The notes under the pieces: model-generated
Told to the model about the DNA's origin: nothing
The model's database searches: none
Seen by the model: the letters and a program-made list of their open reading frames with translations, nothing else
Made by a program: the position numbers and the translations under genes
In this document: positions 9,128-18,951 of the stretch, one piece after another
How the letters are laid out: every line of letters begins with the position of its first letter
Numbering within the stretch: the stretch's first letter is position 1
Assembly (NCBI GenBank): GCA_042140185.1
Contig: CP159477.1
Location: 2,480,001-2,544,000, forward strand
DNA length: 64,000 bases
Source: JANSXG01 sp024743075
GTDB lineage: Bacteria > Planctomycetota > Phycisphaerae > Phycisphaerales > UBA1924
Direction: 5' to 3'

Positions 9128-10114
9128 ATGCACACCGTGCGGGCGCTGCCCGCGACCGAGTTCGAGGAGACGGACACCGTGAACAGCCCGGCGCCCACCA
9201 GTCAGATCGGCGAAGCGATGTACCCCGCTCCACGCGCGATGCGCTACGCCGTGTTCGCCTCGCCCAAATCCGGCACCACCTGGGTCCAGCGACTGCTCAG
9301 CGCCCACCCGCAGGTCCATTGCGCCGAATCCCGAGCGTTCGGAAGGTATTTCGACCCCCACAACCCCACTGCCGTCCACCTCAGCATCGAGCAGCTCGTC
9401 CACACCATGCGGGCCTATTACCACCCGCCCGCCGGCATCGACCCCGATCGCTTCTACGACGACATGCTCTTCAACATGGTCGACGCCATCGGACACACCG
9501 CCACCCGCGCCTCCGGCAAGCCCGTTTACGGCGAGAAGATCACCCCCTTCCGGGGCACCGCGGGCGCCGTCATCGATCGCCTGCACGCTTACAAGCCCGA
9601 GCTCCGATTCGTGCACCTCGTCCGCGACCCGCGCGATGTGATCGTCTCCGGCTTCGTCCACCAGGCCAACATCCGCACGAACTCGGGCCACCCGCAGGCA
9701 GATCACTACCGCGACTGCCTGAAACGGCAGATCGTGGACGACGACATTCTGGACGCCGCGCTCGACATCTGGCTCGACTGCGCATCCGCTGCCTCGAAGG
9801 GGTTGGACCGCTTCGACCACGCCATGATGCTCCGGTATGAAGACCTGCTCGCCGACCCACGGGCCCACAGCGCCCGGCTGCTGAACTTCATCGGCGCCGA
9901 AGCCGCCGACGCCGACCGTTGCGTCGAACGCGCCTCGTTCCGCGCGCTCTCCGGCGGGCGCGACGAGGGCGAGGAGGATCGCGCGAGTTTCTTCCGCAAG
10001 GGCGTCGCGGGCGACTGGGTCAACTGGCTCAGCGCGGATCAGACCGCCCGCATCGTCGATCAGGCTTCGAGCCTCATGATCGAGTTCGGCTACGCCGTCG
10101 AGGTGCAGGCGTGA
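9128..10114 (+). CDS. PAPS-dependent sulfotransferase (second copy, distinct subfamily)
   Basis: FASPKSGTTWVQRLL is the PAPS 5'-loop, HLVRDPRDVIVSGFVHQ the 3'-phosphate motif, and FFRKGVAGDWVNWL the C-terminal RKGxxGDW loop. The middle shares little with the neighbouring sulfotransferase, so this is probably not a recent duplicate and likely has a different acceptor. The start may be ATG 9128, GTG 9179 or ATG 9218; the last lies closest to the conserved domain, and no ribosome site decides between them. The stop TGA (10112-10114) overlaps the GTG of the CgeB-like transferase, implying coupled expression of sulfation and glycosylation. It is divergent from the sulfotransferase at 7834-9096 with a shared 31-nt intergenic space. 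Confidence 0.88.
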   Translation: MHTVRALPATEFEETDTVNSPAPTSQIGEAMYPAPRAMRYAVFASPKSGTTWVQRLLSAHPQVHCAESRAFGRYFDPHNPTAVHLSIEQLVHTMRAYYHPPAGIDPDRFYDDMLFNMVDAIGHTATRASGKPVYGEKITPFRGTAGAVIDRLHAYKPELRFVHLVRDPRDVIVSGFVHQANIRTNSGHPQADHYRDCLKRQIVDDDILDAALDIWLDCASAASKGLDRFDHAMMLRYEDLLADPRAHSARLLNFIGAEAADADRCVERASFRALSGGRDEGEEDRASFFRKGVAGDWVNWLSADQTARIVDQASSLMIEFGYAVEVQA

Positions 10115-12485
10115 CCACCGCCGCCGCCCAGACCGACCTCCGGGCCCTGCTCGCGCTCGGGCAGGCGCGTCGCCCGTGGGAGTTCATCCGCGCGGTCGCT
10201 GAAGCCGGGCCCGGGATCGCGGGAGTCCCGCCGATCCGCTTCCTTCTCGCGGCGAACCTCGGCTCCCTCGGCTTCGCGGACCTCGCGATCGAAGAAGTCG
10301 ACGCGGTCGACGCCTCCGGCACGCCGGGCCTCAACACCGCCGACCTGCGGAGCGGGCTCGCTTCGCGACCGAGGACCGCCGTCCCGGTTCAGACGCTGCG
10401 CGAAACCGCGGAGCACAACCTCGCACTGCTCGGCCTCAACCGGACATGCGCCGACACCCCGCCGGTCTGGATGACGGACACCGGTGCCTGCGCCTGGCGC
10501 GACGGCGTCGTCATCACCGGCTGCGATGCAAGCGCCCACGCCGCCGCGGTCCTGAAGCGGAGCAACCTCGCGACCGATCGCGTCCCGTCCGATCACCTGC
10601 CCCCGCTGCTCATCGCCGGGCTCTCCACCCCCCACCTGCTCCACAGCGCGCTGGACGCGACGCGACCACTGACCAACGGCTACACGCCCCGGGTTTTCAT
10701 CGTCGAACCGGACGAACAGCGAGCCACCCGCGCCCTTTCGATGCTCCGCCTCGACGAAAACCTCGAGGGCGACCCGGTCAGCGAACGCCTCTCGCTGTTC
10801 GTCGGCGAAGGCGCCATCGGATCGCTCGGCGAAGCCCTCGGATCCACCATCGACTGCTCCCTGCCCCGCAGCGTCATGCTCGATGGGCTCGCGCCAAAGT
10901 CGCTCGCCGAGAGCGTGCAGCAGGTTCTCGGCGATCTCCACGAGCGCCAGCGCGAAGCGATCGACCACTACGCCGCACGCATCGAGCGTGAGACGCAGAC
11001 GCTCGACGGGGCCGTCGCCCGCGTCCGCAACGGCGAGCAGCTGCGCGTCCTCATCCCCGTCAGCCGCCACTCGAACTTCGTCCGCCACTCCGCATCCGAC
11101 CTCGCCGAAGCGCTACGCTCCTTGGGCCATCAGCCCACGATCCTCACCGAGCCGGAGCCCCATCGCGTGCTCTCGCGCCTCGGCTATCTCCGCGCCTGGG
11201 CCGAGACCAACCCCGACCTCGTCCTGACCATCAATCACCCACGCTGGCGTACCTCGTCCGCACTCCCCGAACGAGCGGTGAGCGTCTGCTGGGTGCAGGA
11301 CGCCATGCCCCACCTCTTCGAAGACGCCGCGTCGAAACAGGGCGAGCACGACTTCATCGTCGGATACCGGTTCCACGAACTCACCGAGCGCTTCAGCTAC
11401 CGCGCCGATCGGGTCATCGACGCCGTGCTCCCCGTCAGCACCACCAAGTTCCACGGCGGCCCGGTCGACGATGCGCTCCGCGAGCGCTTCGCATGCGACG
11501 TCGCCTTCGCCACGCGCCAGAGCGAGACGCCGGAGGCCATGCGGGATCGGCTCCGCGCCGAGTCCGGCGCGTCGCCCGGGATGGGCGCCGTCATCGATCA
11601 CCTGGACGAAACGCTCCGGGGACGAATCGGGGCAGGCACTTCTCCTTCACGCTCAAGGAGTCTCACGAACTCGCGCGCGAAGCGCTGCAGCGCGCCGGAC
11701 ACACCAAGACAAACCACAAAGCTGTCGACGAGATCTACCGCGTCGTGCTCATGCCGCTCGCCGACCGCATCGTCCGGCACCTCGTCGCGCATCGGACCGC
11801 ATCGATCTGCGAGCGTCGCGGCTGGTCGTTCGCGCTCTACGGCAGCGGCTGGGAGAACCACCCCACACTCGCCCGTCACGCCCGGGGCGAACTCCTCCAC
11901 GGCGAAGAACTCCGCGCCGCGTACCGGTGCGCCGGCGTGCACCTGCACGCCAGCGCTCACTCGCTCATCCATCAACGCAGTATCGAGTGCCTGTTCTCAG
12001 GGGGGCGTGTCCTCGCCCATCGCCGCCCGTGCGACGCATCGGTCATCCGCCGGCACACGTTCGGCACGCTGCTGCGAACCAGCACGCCCGACCGGATCGA
12101 CGATGACGGCTCGCACGCCTACACCATCGACAGTCACCCCCAACTCCGCGACTACATCGGCACGCTGAAACAGATCGGGGTCAGCGACCCGTGGCACGTG
12201 GGCGGCGAGATCCGCATCCCCGGTGCCCGCATCGAACCGCTCGAGCAAATGTCCTCCGGGTCGATCGAATCCGCCCTCGCCCGGCTCACCCACCTCGTGC
12301 TCGATGGACACAGCTTCGGCGACCGCGACTCGCTGGCAGCATCGCTCGAAGCCGTGCTGAGCGATGCCTCCCCGCCGGATGAATCGCCCGTCCGTACCGC
12401 CGCGCGCGAGCATTACGCGATCGATCAGGTCGTCGCCAGGATGCTCGGATCGCTGCGCGACTCGCTCGACGGCGCCGCCGAGTAA
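10111..12485 (+). CDS. CgeB-like GT-B glycosyltransferase, with a frame break
   Basis: About 790-residue protein after repair. The C-terminal third resembles the CgeB/Glyco_trans_1_2 family: FALYGSGWENHP, ELRAAYRCAGVHLHA and QRSIECLFSGGRVLAH are the donor-binding Rossmann elements. The central part (LRVLIPVSRHSNFVRHSASDLAEAL, VSVCWVQDAMPHLFE) is an acceptor-side GT-B half. The first about 300 residues are not recognised. At nt about 11625-11640 (GGGG run) the frame shifts by one missing base, joining HLDETLRG to RGRHFSFTLKESHELARE. Translation starts at GTG 10111 overlapping the sulfotransferase stop. The 3' end overlaps the convergent gene by 61 nt. Role in surface glycan assembly is inferred from the neighbours. 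Confidence 0.75.
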
Positions 12486-14224
12486 ACCCGGTATACCGGC
12501 ACCCCCGACGACCGGATCCCCGCCGAGGCATTCCAGAGTGCATCCTCGATCGTGTCGCTCGACAGGACCACCGCGTCGCAGCGGCGCTGCTCGATCGCTT
12601 CGCGAGCCGAGATCACATCGAACCGTCCGAGGCGTGTTCCGGCGCGTCCATCGTCGATGATTGCCTGAATCGCCCCGACGCCTTCGAGGAACTCCAGATG
12701 ACGCTGCGTGTGCAGCCCCGCGCCGTACAACGCGATCCGCTGCGCACCGCTGGCCGTCGCAAAATCCATCGCACGGCGCAGCATCTGCAACTGCGGGCGC
12801 AGCACTAGCAGCGGCACGCAGACCACGCCGATGCCCCTCGCCCGCCATGATTCGATCTCGGATGCGTCGACACCGTCGCGCTCCGGGTCGACCACGGTGG
12901 CCCGCGCACCGCGTTGCGGGAATCCGCGCCCGACATCATCGAATCCGGCTTCGCTGAGCACTCCGAGGGCGTACGCCTCCGCGCCTTCCGGATCGTCGGC
13001 GCGTGGCTTCGTCCATCGCGTCGCGTCGGTCAGACGCAGCCCATAATCACTCGGCGCCGGGTCGAGCGCGCGCTCCATCGTCCGATCGAGCACCCGCTCG
13101 TAGCGGTCGAACATCAGGCCGACCGAAGCCCGCCGGCGCGCCGTCCGCCACGACGCACACCGCATCGCGTGCAGCCGCTCGCGGTCCGACGCCAGCCGCG
13201 CAATCGCTCGCGCGAGGCCGTCCACATCACCGACCGGCGCCGTCACGCCGTTCACCCCGTCCTCGACCCACTCGCCGACGCCCGACTCAACCCGCGAGAC
13301 GCACGGCACGACCCCCCGCCCCATCGCCTCCAGCATCGCGATGCTCGTGCCCTCGAAGTCGCTCACCAGCACCAGACCGTCAGCACGATCAAGCTCGACC
13401 TGCACCTCCTCAGGCGTCAGCCGACCGTGCAGGCGCACCGTGTCCCGCAGCCTTCGCTCCGAGATCGCCTCGCGCAACGACGCTTCGCTCGGCCCGTCGC
13501 CGATGATGTCGAGCGTGAACCCGCAGTCCAGATCTCGCAGCCGCCCCGCCAGTTCCATCAGGCGCGAAACGCGCTTCTGATGCTCCACAAGCCGGCCCGT
13601 GTACAACAGACGAAGCGGACCGCTCGCTCGTGATTCGGGCTCGCGTTCGCGCACCGGCACGCCGTAGGTGACCTGTTCGACGGTCAGCGCTTCATCGAAC
13701 ACTTCTGCTGCGATCGACGCCATCTGCTTCGCGCACTCCGCGCTGACCGCGACACCCCCATCCCAGATCGGACGTTCGCGCAGCATCGCTCGGTACGACT
13801 CATCATCGGAGTGCATGATCCCGAGCATCCGCACCCCCCGGTAGCGAAGCTGCGCCGCGACCGTCCAGGTCATATCGGAGAAGTTCGGCACCAGAATATC
13901 CGGGCGCAGCCGCTCGATCGCTTCGCGACACGCACGCAGCGTTTCGTGATGGTCCGCCGTCGGGTCCAGCACGCACACGTGGACGTTCGCGAGCTTCTCC
14001 GGCTCCAGTTCACGCAGCCCGTCGTTCGCGGCGTTCCGCGGCTGCGTCTGCACCAACAGTGTGTGCCACTCCCAACCGGTATGGCGCGATGTGCTCTCCG
14101 CGCTCATCCGAAGACTGAAGGTCGTCACCCCGCTCGTCGGCGAGCCGTCGCACACGATCACCGAGACGGTGCGCGGGCGATCGGTCTTCGGAAGTTCGTC
14201 CGGCAGCCTGACCGTATCGAGCAA
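12425..14224 (-). CDS. GT4-type glycosyltransferase with a C-terminal GAG-type Rossmann module (probably the 3' half of a larger gene)
   Basis: A GT-B transferase of family 4. The opening VSVIVCDGSPTSGVTTFSLR is the acceptor-half glycine loop, LLYTGRLVEHQKRVSRLMEL the donor-half start, GDGPSEASLR and VLVSDFEGTSIAMLEAMGRGVVP the conserved EX7E region. Residues 496-599 are the Rossmann-like module shared with two other proteins here (IALYGAGLHTQ, AIIDDGRAGTR, AVVLSSDTIEDALW). There is no good start: the first available codon is TTG 14224 with no ribosome site, and no ATG precedes the family core. The frame is open upstream and meets the preceding gene with only a one-base discrepancy near 14352, so this may be the second half of a polypeptide of about 1,460 residues. 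It overlaps the convergent CgeB-like gene by 61 nt. Confidence 0.8.
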   Translation of the reverse strand: MLDTVRLPDELPKTDRPRTVSVIVCDGSPTSGVTTFSLRMSAESTSRHTGWEWHTLLVQTQPRNAANDGLRELEPEKLANVHVCVLDPTADHHETLRACREAIERLRPDILVPNFSDMTWTVAAQLRYRGVRMLGIMHSDDESYRAMLRERPIWDGGVAVSAECAKQMASIAAEVFDEALTVEQVTYGVPVREREPESRASGPLRLLYTGRLVEHQKRVSRLMELAGRLRDLDCGFTLDIIGDGPSEASLREAISERRLRDTVRLHGRLTPEEVQVELDRADGLVLVSDFEGTSIAMLEAMGRGVVPCVSRVESGVGEWVEDGVNGVTAPVGDVDGLARAIARLASDRERLHAMRCASWRTARRRASVGLMFDRYERVLDRTMERALDPAPSDYGLRLTDATRWTKPRADDPEGAEAYALGVLSEAGFDDVGRGFPQRGARATVVDPERDGVDASEIESWRARGIGVVCVPLLVLRPQLQMLRRAMDFATASGAQRIALYGAGLHTQRHLEFLEGVGAIQAIIDDGRAGTRLGRFDVISAREAIEQRRCDAVVLSSDTIEDALWNASAGIRSSGVPVYRVYSAAPSSESRSDPSILATT

Positions 14225-16811
14225 CGGCGCTGTCGCTCGCGTCCGCCCCGTCGACCGCGCGATCTCGGCAATCCGCTCCGCGACCAGCGCCGAGCGCTCC
14301 GACCATCTCGGCGCGGCGGGTAGACCTGACTCGCCCAGCCGGGCTGTTTGCTCAACCCGTCCAGCAACTTGTTCGCCGACGCGCTGCGACAGACGCCCTG
14401 CATCCCCTCGAGCACCGGCTGGCCGAACGGATCGAGCACGCCGACCGGCAGCCCCGCCAGTTCCGCCTCCAGCAGCAGCGTTGACGGCGTCGAGATCACG
14501 GCGCGAGCCCCGGACATCGCGCCCCGCAGCGATCCCGCATGATTCTTCACTTGCAGCACCCGATCGAGCCCGCCGGTCAGTCGCCAGCGGATCGGAACGC
14601 TCCGGCGCTCCGCCTCGCGCCCGATATCACCGAGCGCCGCGATCAGGGCCTTTCGTTCGCTCTCGCTAAACCACGGCGTGTTTGCCGTCGCCACCAGCAC
14701 CGGACCCCTCGGATCGCGCTCGACCGGCTGGAGACCGTCGAGGCGTGGTAACCCGGTCGCCGTCGCGTCATTGCCGAACGCACGCAGGTGGCGCTCGTCG
14801 TCGCTTGTCGCGCAGCACACGAAGTCCACCGGCGCGGGGCGGAGAAACTCCGGGCCCGCCAGCGGATTGGCAAAGGTGTTCCGCCACTCGACCACGCCGT
14901 CCATCATCAGCAGCGTCCGGACACCCCTCGCCCGCGCGGCACGCACGATCGCGATGTTCCGCGGCGCCAGCACATCGGCGACGCAGACCAGGTCCAGATC
15001 GTCATCGGGAACCGGGTACACCGCGTGTGGCGAATCGCCCACGACCTCGACACCGCGGCGCTGCAGCTGCTCCGCGACTCCGGCGAAGTGACGCGTCCCG
15101 ACGCCCGATTCCACCACCATCACCCGAGGCCGCCGCGCGCTGAACAAACGCACCACCTCGATGCCCGCTTCGCGCAGAGGCCTTGACGCGTGCCACAGGT
15201 TGTCTTCCCACTGGTTCGCGCTGAGCACCACCGCACGCACGCCGCGATTCATCGCGTCGTTCTTGGAAACGATCGGAAGCCCGTGCAGCGTCCCGCCCTG
15301 CGAGACCGGGTTGTCGTCGATGACGCACGCCACCTCGACCGGCGAATCGGCCAGCGCCGGACCGATACTCCGAGTGAAATGCCCCGCGCCGTAGAGCCCG
15401 ACCGGGCCCAGACCCCTCGCGGCCACGTCCGCCAGCGCCTTGCGCATTCGCTCGATCCACAGCTGCGGATCGCTCGCCCGCGCGCCGGCACCAGTGGCCC
15501 GGTCGAATCGCTCAAGCACCCGCGTCAGCATCGAGTCCATCGTCGCGCTGACATCCGCCTCACCGATCCGAAGCAGCCGCGCGAGCGCCGGGTCCGCGTC
15601 CATCGGCTGCGCCCGCAGCGAGCCCAGCCAGTCGATCCGCCGAGCTGCAACCGTTCCGGGGTTGCACAGCTCTGCGATCCGCTCACGCGCCGCACGCCCC
15701 GACTCGACGCGCTCCGTCGGCGTCATGCCCATCCAACGGCGCAGGACCGCTGCCAGCGCCGCGTCGTCGCCCGCGGGGAACACCGCCCCGCATGCGCTGT
15801 CCGAACGCCCGCGCTTCGTTGGCAACCCGAGCATCTCGGCCATGCCGCCGTGGTCGGAGGCGACCACCGGCAACCCGGCGGCCATCGCCTCGATGCAGGT
15901 GTTCGGGAAGTTCTCCCAGCGTGACGGGATCACCGCGATCGATGCGCTCCGGCGCTCCGCTGCGAGTTGCTCCGATCCGAGTCGACCGAGAAACCGCACG
16001 CGCTCGCGCAGCGCCGGCTCCAGCAGCGTTTCGAGCCACGCTCGGCACGACCCGCCGCCCGGCGCCGTGTTCGTGTCGTCGCCGGCCAGACGCAGGCGCC
16101 AACCCGGCGCGCTCTCCGCGATCCGGTTCCACGCTCGGATAAGCGTGTCCACCCCCTTTCGCCGCTCGAGACGCCCGGCGTACAGCAGCGTTCTCGTCTC
16201 GCCCGGCCGCTCCGGCACGTCTCCGAGATCAGCCGCGTACGGGATGACCGTCGGTCGCTCGGCCAGTCCGAACCGCTCGTGCGCCAGTCCGCCATGAACG
16301 CACCGGGCGCGCACACGCCGTCCGCCAGCGCAAGGCACCGGCGCTCCGCCTCGACCAGCTCGCGGAGCCCCCGGTCCAGTGACCCCGGATCGTGCCCGTT
16401 GAGTTCCGCGTTCAGTTCAGTCGGCGAGTGCAGGTGCACCGCGACCGGCACCCGTGACGCCCGCTCGTCCATCGCCCGCAGCGCCAGCCACGCGCTGCCC
16501 ATCGCCTCGTACTCGGCGAACTCGATCGCATCCAGCCCGTCCGACCGAACGAGCCCCAGCAGTTCCAGCGCCACCACAATCGACGCCCGCAGGCACGACT
16601 CGCCAGACCGGTCGCCCATCTCCACCCGGTGCACGGTCACACCCGACGGAATCTCCGCTTCGGCCTCATCGCCCGCCAACCGGCGCGTGATCACGTGCAC
16701 CCGCCCGCCGGCTCGGGCCAGGGCAGGAGCGATCCCCGCGACGTACGAACCGATGCCGCCGCCGTGATCGGGCGGGAACTCGCGGCTGACCAGTGCGATG
16801 CGCAGCGCCAT
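14225..16811 (-). CDS. GT4 glycosyltransferase - GAG module - second GT-B-like domain, with frame breaks
   Basis: Starts at ATG 16811 (MALRIALVSREFPPDHGGGIGSY; ATG 16823 is also in frame). Domain 1 is a complete GT4 enzyme: the GGGIGSY acceptor loop, LLYAGRLERRKGVDTLIRAW, and RWENFPNTCIEAMAAGLPVVAS (EX7E). A one-base deletion at about 16290 (TGGCGC, probably TGGGCGC) breaks it between FMADW and HERFGLAERP. Domain 2 (nt about 15139-15405) is the shared Rossmann module (VGLYGAGHFTR, CVIDDNPVSQGG, AVVLSANQWEDNLW). Domain 3 (nt about 14380-15135, RPRVMVVESGVGTRHF to LLEAELAGLPVGVLDPFG) resembles an epimerase/glycerophosphotransferase-like GT-B fold. Near 14352 a second one-base gap joins LLDGL to EQTARLGESGLPAAPRW and the frame continues into the next GT4 gene. 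Substrates unknown. Confidence 0.75.
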
Positions 16812-16859
16812 GCGGGTATCCATCGGCGTCGCGAACCCCCGAGCCGAAAAGGTGCAACG

Positions 16860-16894
16860 AAAAAGGCCCGAACGATCGGTGAATCGTCCGGGCC
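16860..16894 (-). terminator. Rho-independent terminator of the HU gene
   Basis: Arms GGCCCG-ACGAT and its complement (one mismatch) form a 12-position stem around a 6-nt loop at 16865-16894. On the minus strand it is followed directly by five T residues (16860-16864). It lies 32 nt after the HU stop codon and before the GT4 start. Confidence 0.85.
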
Positions 16895-16926
16895 GGAATC
16901 ATGTCATCGTGAACCGTGCGGTTCGA

Positions 16927-17436
16927 TCAGACGGCGTCCTTGAGGCCCTTGAGCGGACGGACCTTGACCACGTTGCGGGCCGGCTTGGCCTTGAACACGG
17001 TCTCTTCGCCGGTGAAGGGGTTGATGCCCTTGCGCGCCTTGGTGGCGGGCTTGCGCTGGACGGTGATCTTCATCATGCCCGGGACCTTGAACTCGCCGGG
17101 GCCGGTCCGTCCGAGGTCCTTCTTGATGATCTCGCCCATCGCGTCGAACACGTAGCCGACTTCCTTCTTCGAGACACCGGTGTGCTCGGAGATGAGGGTG
17201 TAAACCTCGCTCTTGGAGCGGGGCTTCTCGGCCTTGCCGGCCTTGAGCGGCTTGCCGGCGGCGATCGGAGCCTGCGCCGGAGCGTTCGCCTTGGTGGTCG
17301 AGGCCTTGCGGGTGGTGGTCTTGCGAGCGGTCGTCTTGCGGGCCGGGGCCTTGCGGGACGAGCTCTTCTTCGAGGTGCTGCGCTTGGTGGTGCGCTTCTT
17401 GGTGGTCGAGCGTTTCGTGGAGGTACGAGCAGCCAT
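16927..17436 (-). CDS. HU-family nucleoid protein with a long Lys/Thr/Ala-rich N-terminal tail
   Basis: DNA-bending nucleoid protein. Residues about 80-169 form a bacterial HU/IHF fold: SKSEVYTLISEHTGVSKKEV (helices), GEFKVPGMMKITVQRKPATKARKGINPFTG (beta arms with the conserved INPFTG tip) and VVKVRPLKGLKD. The first about 75 residues are almost wholly Lys, Thr, Arg, Ser and Ala with repeated TTKK/RKTT/SKKSS steps, resembling by composition the tails of eukaryotic H1 and of some planctomycete/actinobacterial HU proteins. I chose ATG 17436 (MAARTSTKRS) because GGAG lies 8 nt upstream; an in-frame codon at 17478 would add 14 atypical residues. Single-gene transcription unit with its own promoter and terminator, implying high expression. 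Confidence 0.92.
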   Translation of the reverse strand: MAARTSTKRSTTKKRTTKRSTSKKSSSRKAPARKTTARKTTTRKASTTKANAPAQAPIAAGKPLKAGKAEKPRSKSEVYTLISEHTGVSKKEVGYVFDAMGEIIKKDLGRTGPGEFKVPGMMKITVQRKPATKARKGINPFTGEETVFKAKPARNVVKVRPLKGLKDAV

Positions 17437-17537
17437 GTTGAAACTCCGTTTTCTTCGTTTGGCGGGGCTTTCCTTCACGCTCCCGCCGTGGCACTTGGTC
17501 GACGCGTCGCACGTGCGCGCCGTCTGTCTCTCTGAAT

Positions 17538-17566
17538 TATGTACGCCAGAGCGGACCCCGGCACAA
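17538..17566 (-). promoter_or_regulatory. Sigma-70-like promoter of the HU gene
   Basis: On the minus strand TTGTGC (17561-17566) and TACATA (17538-17543) are separated by exactly 17 bases, close to the TTGACA/TATAAT consensus. The predicted transcript has an untranslated leader of about 95 nt before the GGAG site and ATG 17436. This is the best promoter match in the window. Confidence 0.65.
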
Positions 17567-17681
17567 TAGTTTTCGGACGCTTGGACGCGTTTTGCTCTAT
17601 TTTTTCCGTGTTTTTTTCGGACCGACGCCCCGAAACGGTCCCCGGCCGAGGCGCAAACCCCTGTTTTTGCCGCTCCGGCGC

Positions 17682-18778
17682 TCAGGCCGGCGCGTGTCCG
17701 AGCAGCGACGATCGCGTCGGCAGACCGTCCGATGGGTGGAACAGCCCTTCGATCACCGCCCCCTCCGCCGCCTCGATCAGCCCGCGCCGGAACACGATCC
17801 GGCGAAGCATCACCTGCTGCTGCTCCAGCAGTTTCAGCAGCTTCATGCCGGTTTCACCCTCCGGAACCAGAGACGACGCGATCTCCGCCAGCCCCCCGAA
17901 CGCACCACGCAGTCGCTCCTCGGCCCGCCCCTCGTGACCGAGAAACCTCGCGGCGTACGCCAGCTCGTCCACCCCATCGATCTCCAGCCCGAAGACATCC
18001 CGGGCGCACTCCGGCGACGCCTTCGCAAAGCCGAAAGCCGAATACCCCAGCCGACGCTCACGCTCCAGGAATCCCTCAGGCGTGTACCGGTGGTCGTGCG
18101 GCGCGATCGCCTCCGGGCGGAACAGCACCGGCACACCACCTTCGCGAGCACGATTTACTCGCCACGCGAACTCCAGATCCTCGTAGCAGCAGTTCGCGAT
18201 CGCCGGGCAGAAGCCCCCGACCTCGCGCGCGAGCGCTGACGACACCGACAGGTTCAGGTTCCACGCGTGCCGGAAGCCCCAGTCCCGGTCACGCTCGCCG
18301 AGCACCACGCCCTCCGGCGTGATCATCCGGTCGTAGAAGAACACCATCGATGACTGCGCCAGCAATCGGTCGAAGAGCGATGCGTCCTCAGGCACCACCC
18401 ACGGCGAGTGCCCCAGCACCATCGCCTCGCCCAGCCCCGCGTCCTCGCGCTCCGCGTGCGCGAGGACATGCGCTTCCACGAAGCCCGGTTCGGGCAGGAT
18501 GTCATCGTTGATCAAGAGCAGCAGGCGCCGCGCGAACGCTCGATCGCCCAGTTCTTCGCCACCGCGATGCCCTGGCGCGGCGACTCGACCAGCACCATGT
18601 CGAACCCTGACCACGCCAGTTCGCAAACCGCTCGCGACGCCTCGCAGGGCCCGTCGAGCGATACGACGACCTCGAATCGGGGCGTCGAGGCGTTCTGCTC
18701 AGACAGGCAGCCCAGGCACGCACGCAGTTTCTCGGGGCGCCCGCGCGTGGGAATGATGACCGAAACGAGTGGGTCCAT
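17682..18778 (-). CDS. Family 2 glycosyltransferase, with a frame break
   Basis: N-terminus MDPLVSVIIPTRGRPEKL is the GT2 opening strand, with FEVVVSLDGP as the next core strand. At nt about 18530 one base is missing (after NWAIERSRG a TGA would follow); repaired, the protein continues LLLLINDDILPEPGFVEAH, which supplies the DD metal site in its expected place. Later blocks (FRHAWNLNLSVSSALAREVGGF, YEDLEFAWRV) are the usual GT2 acceptor region with the ED base. The C-terminal about 80 residues are helical and end near LGHAPA. The total is about 365 residues. It stands apart from the main glycan operons, upstream of HU on the same strand with 245 nt between. Donor and acceptor unknown. Confidence 0.82.
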
Positions 18779-18951
18779 GCCCCGTTATCGAGCGAATCGA
18801 CCTCTGCCCTCGCAGATTTTCGGGCTGTTTCGATCCCGGACGATGAAGACACGCTCACGCCGCGCCGATGCAACCGATGCGGGAGCAGGCGGATCCGTCG
18901 CCCGACCCCGAGGACAGCAGCAGACGAGCACCACCGCTCCGGAGCACAGAC

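Noticed and set aside
17585..17660. T-rich stretch with a GGACCG/CGGTCC hairpin as terminator of the GT2 gene.
   Set aside because: On the minus strand the hairpin is followed by A residues, not T, and on the plus strand the T run precedes it.
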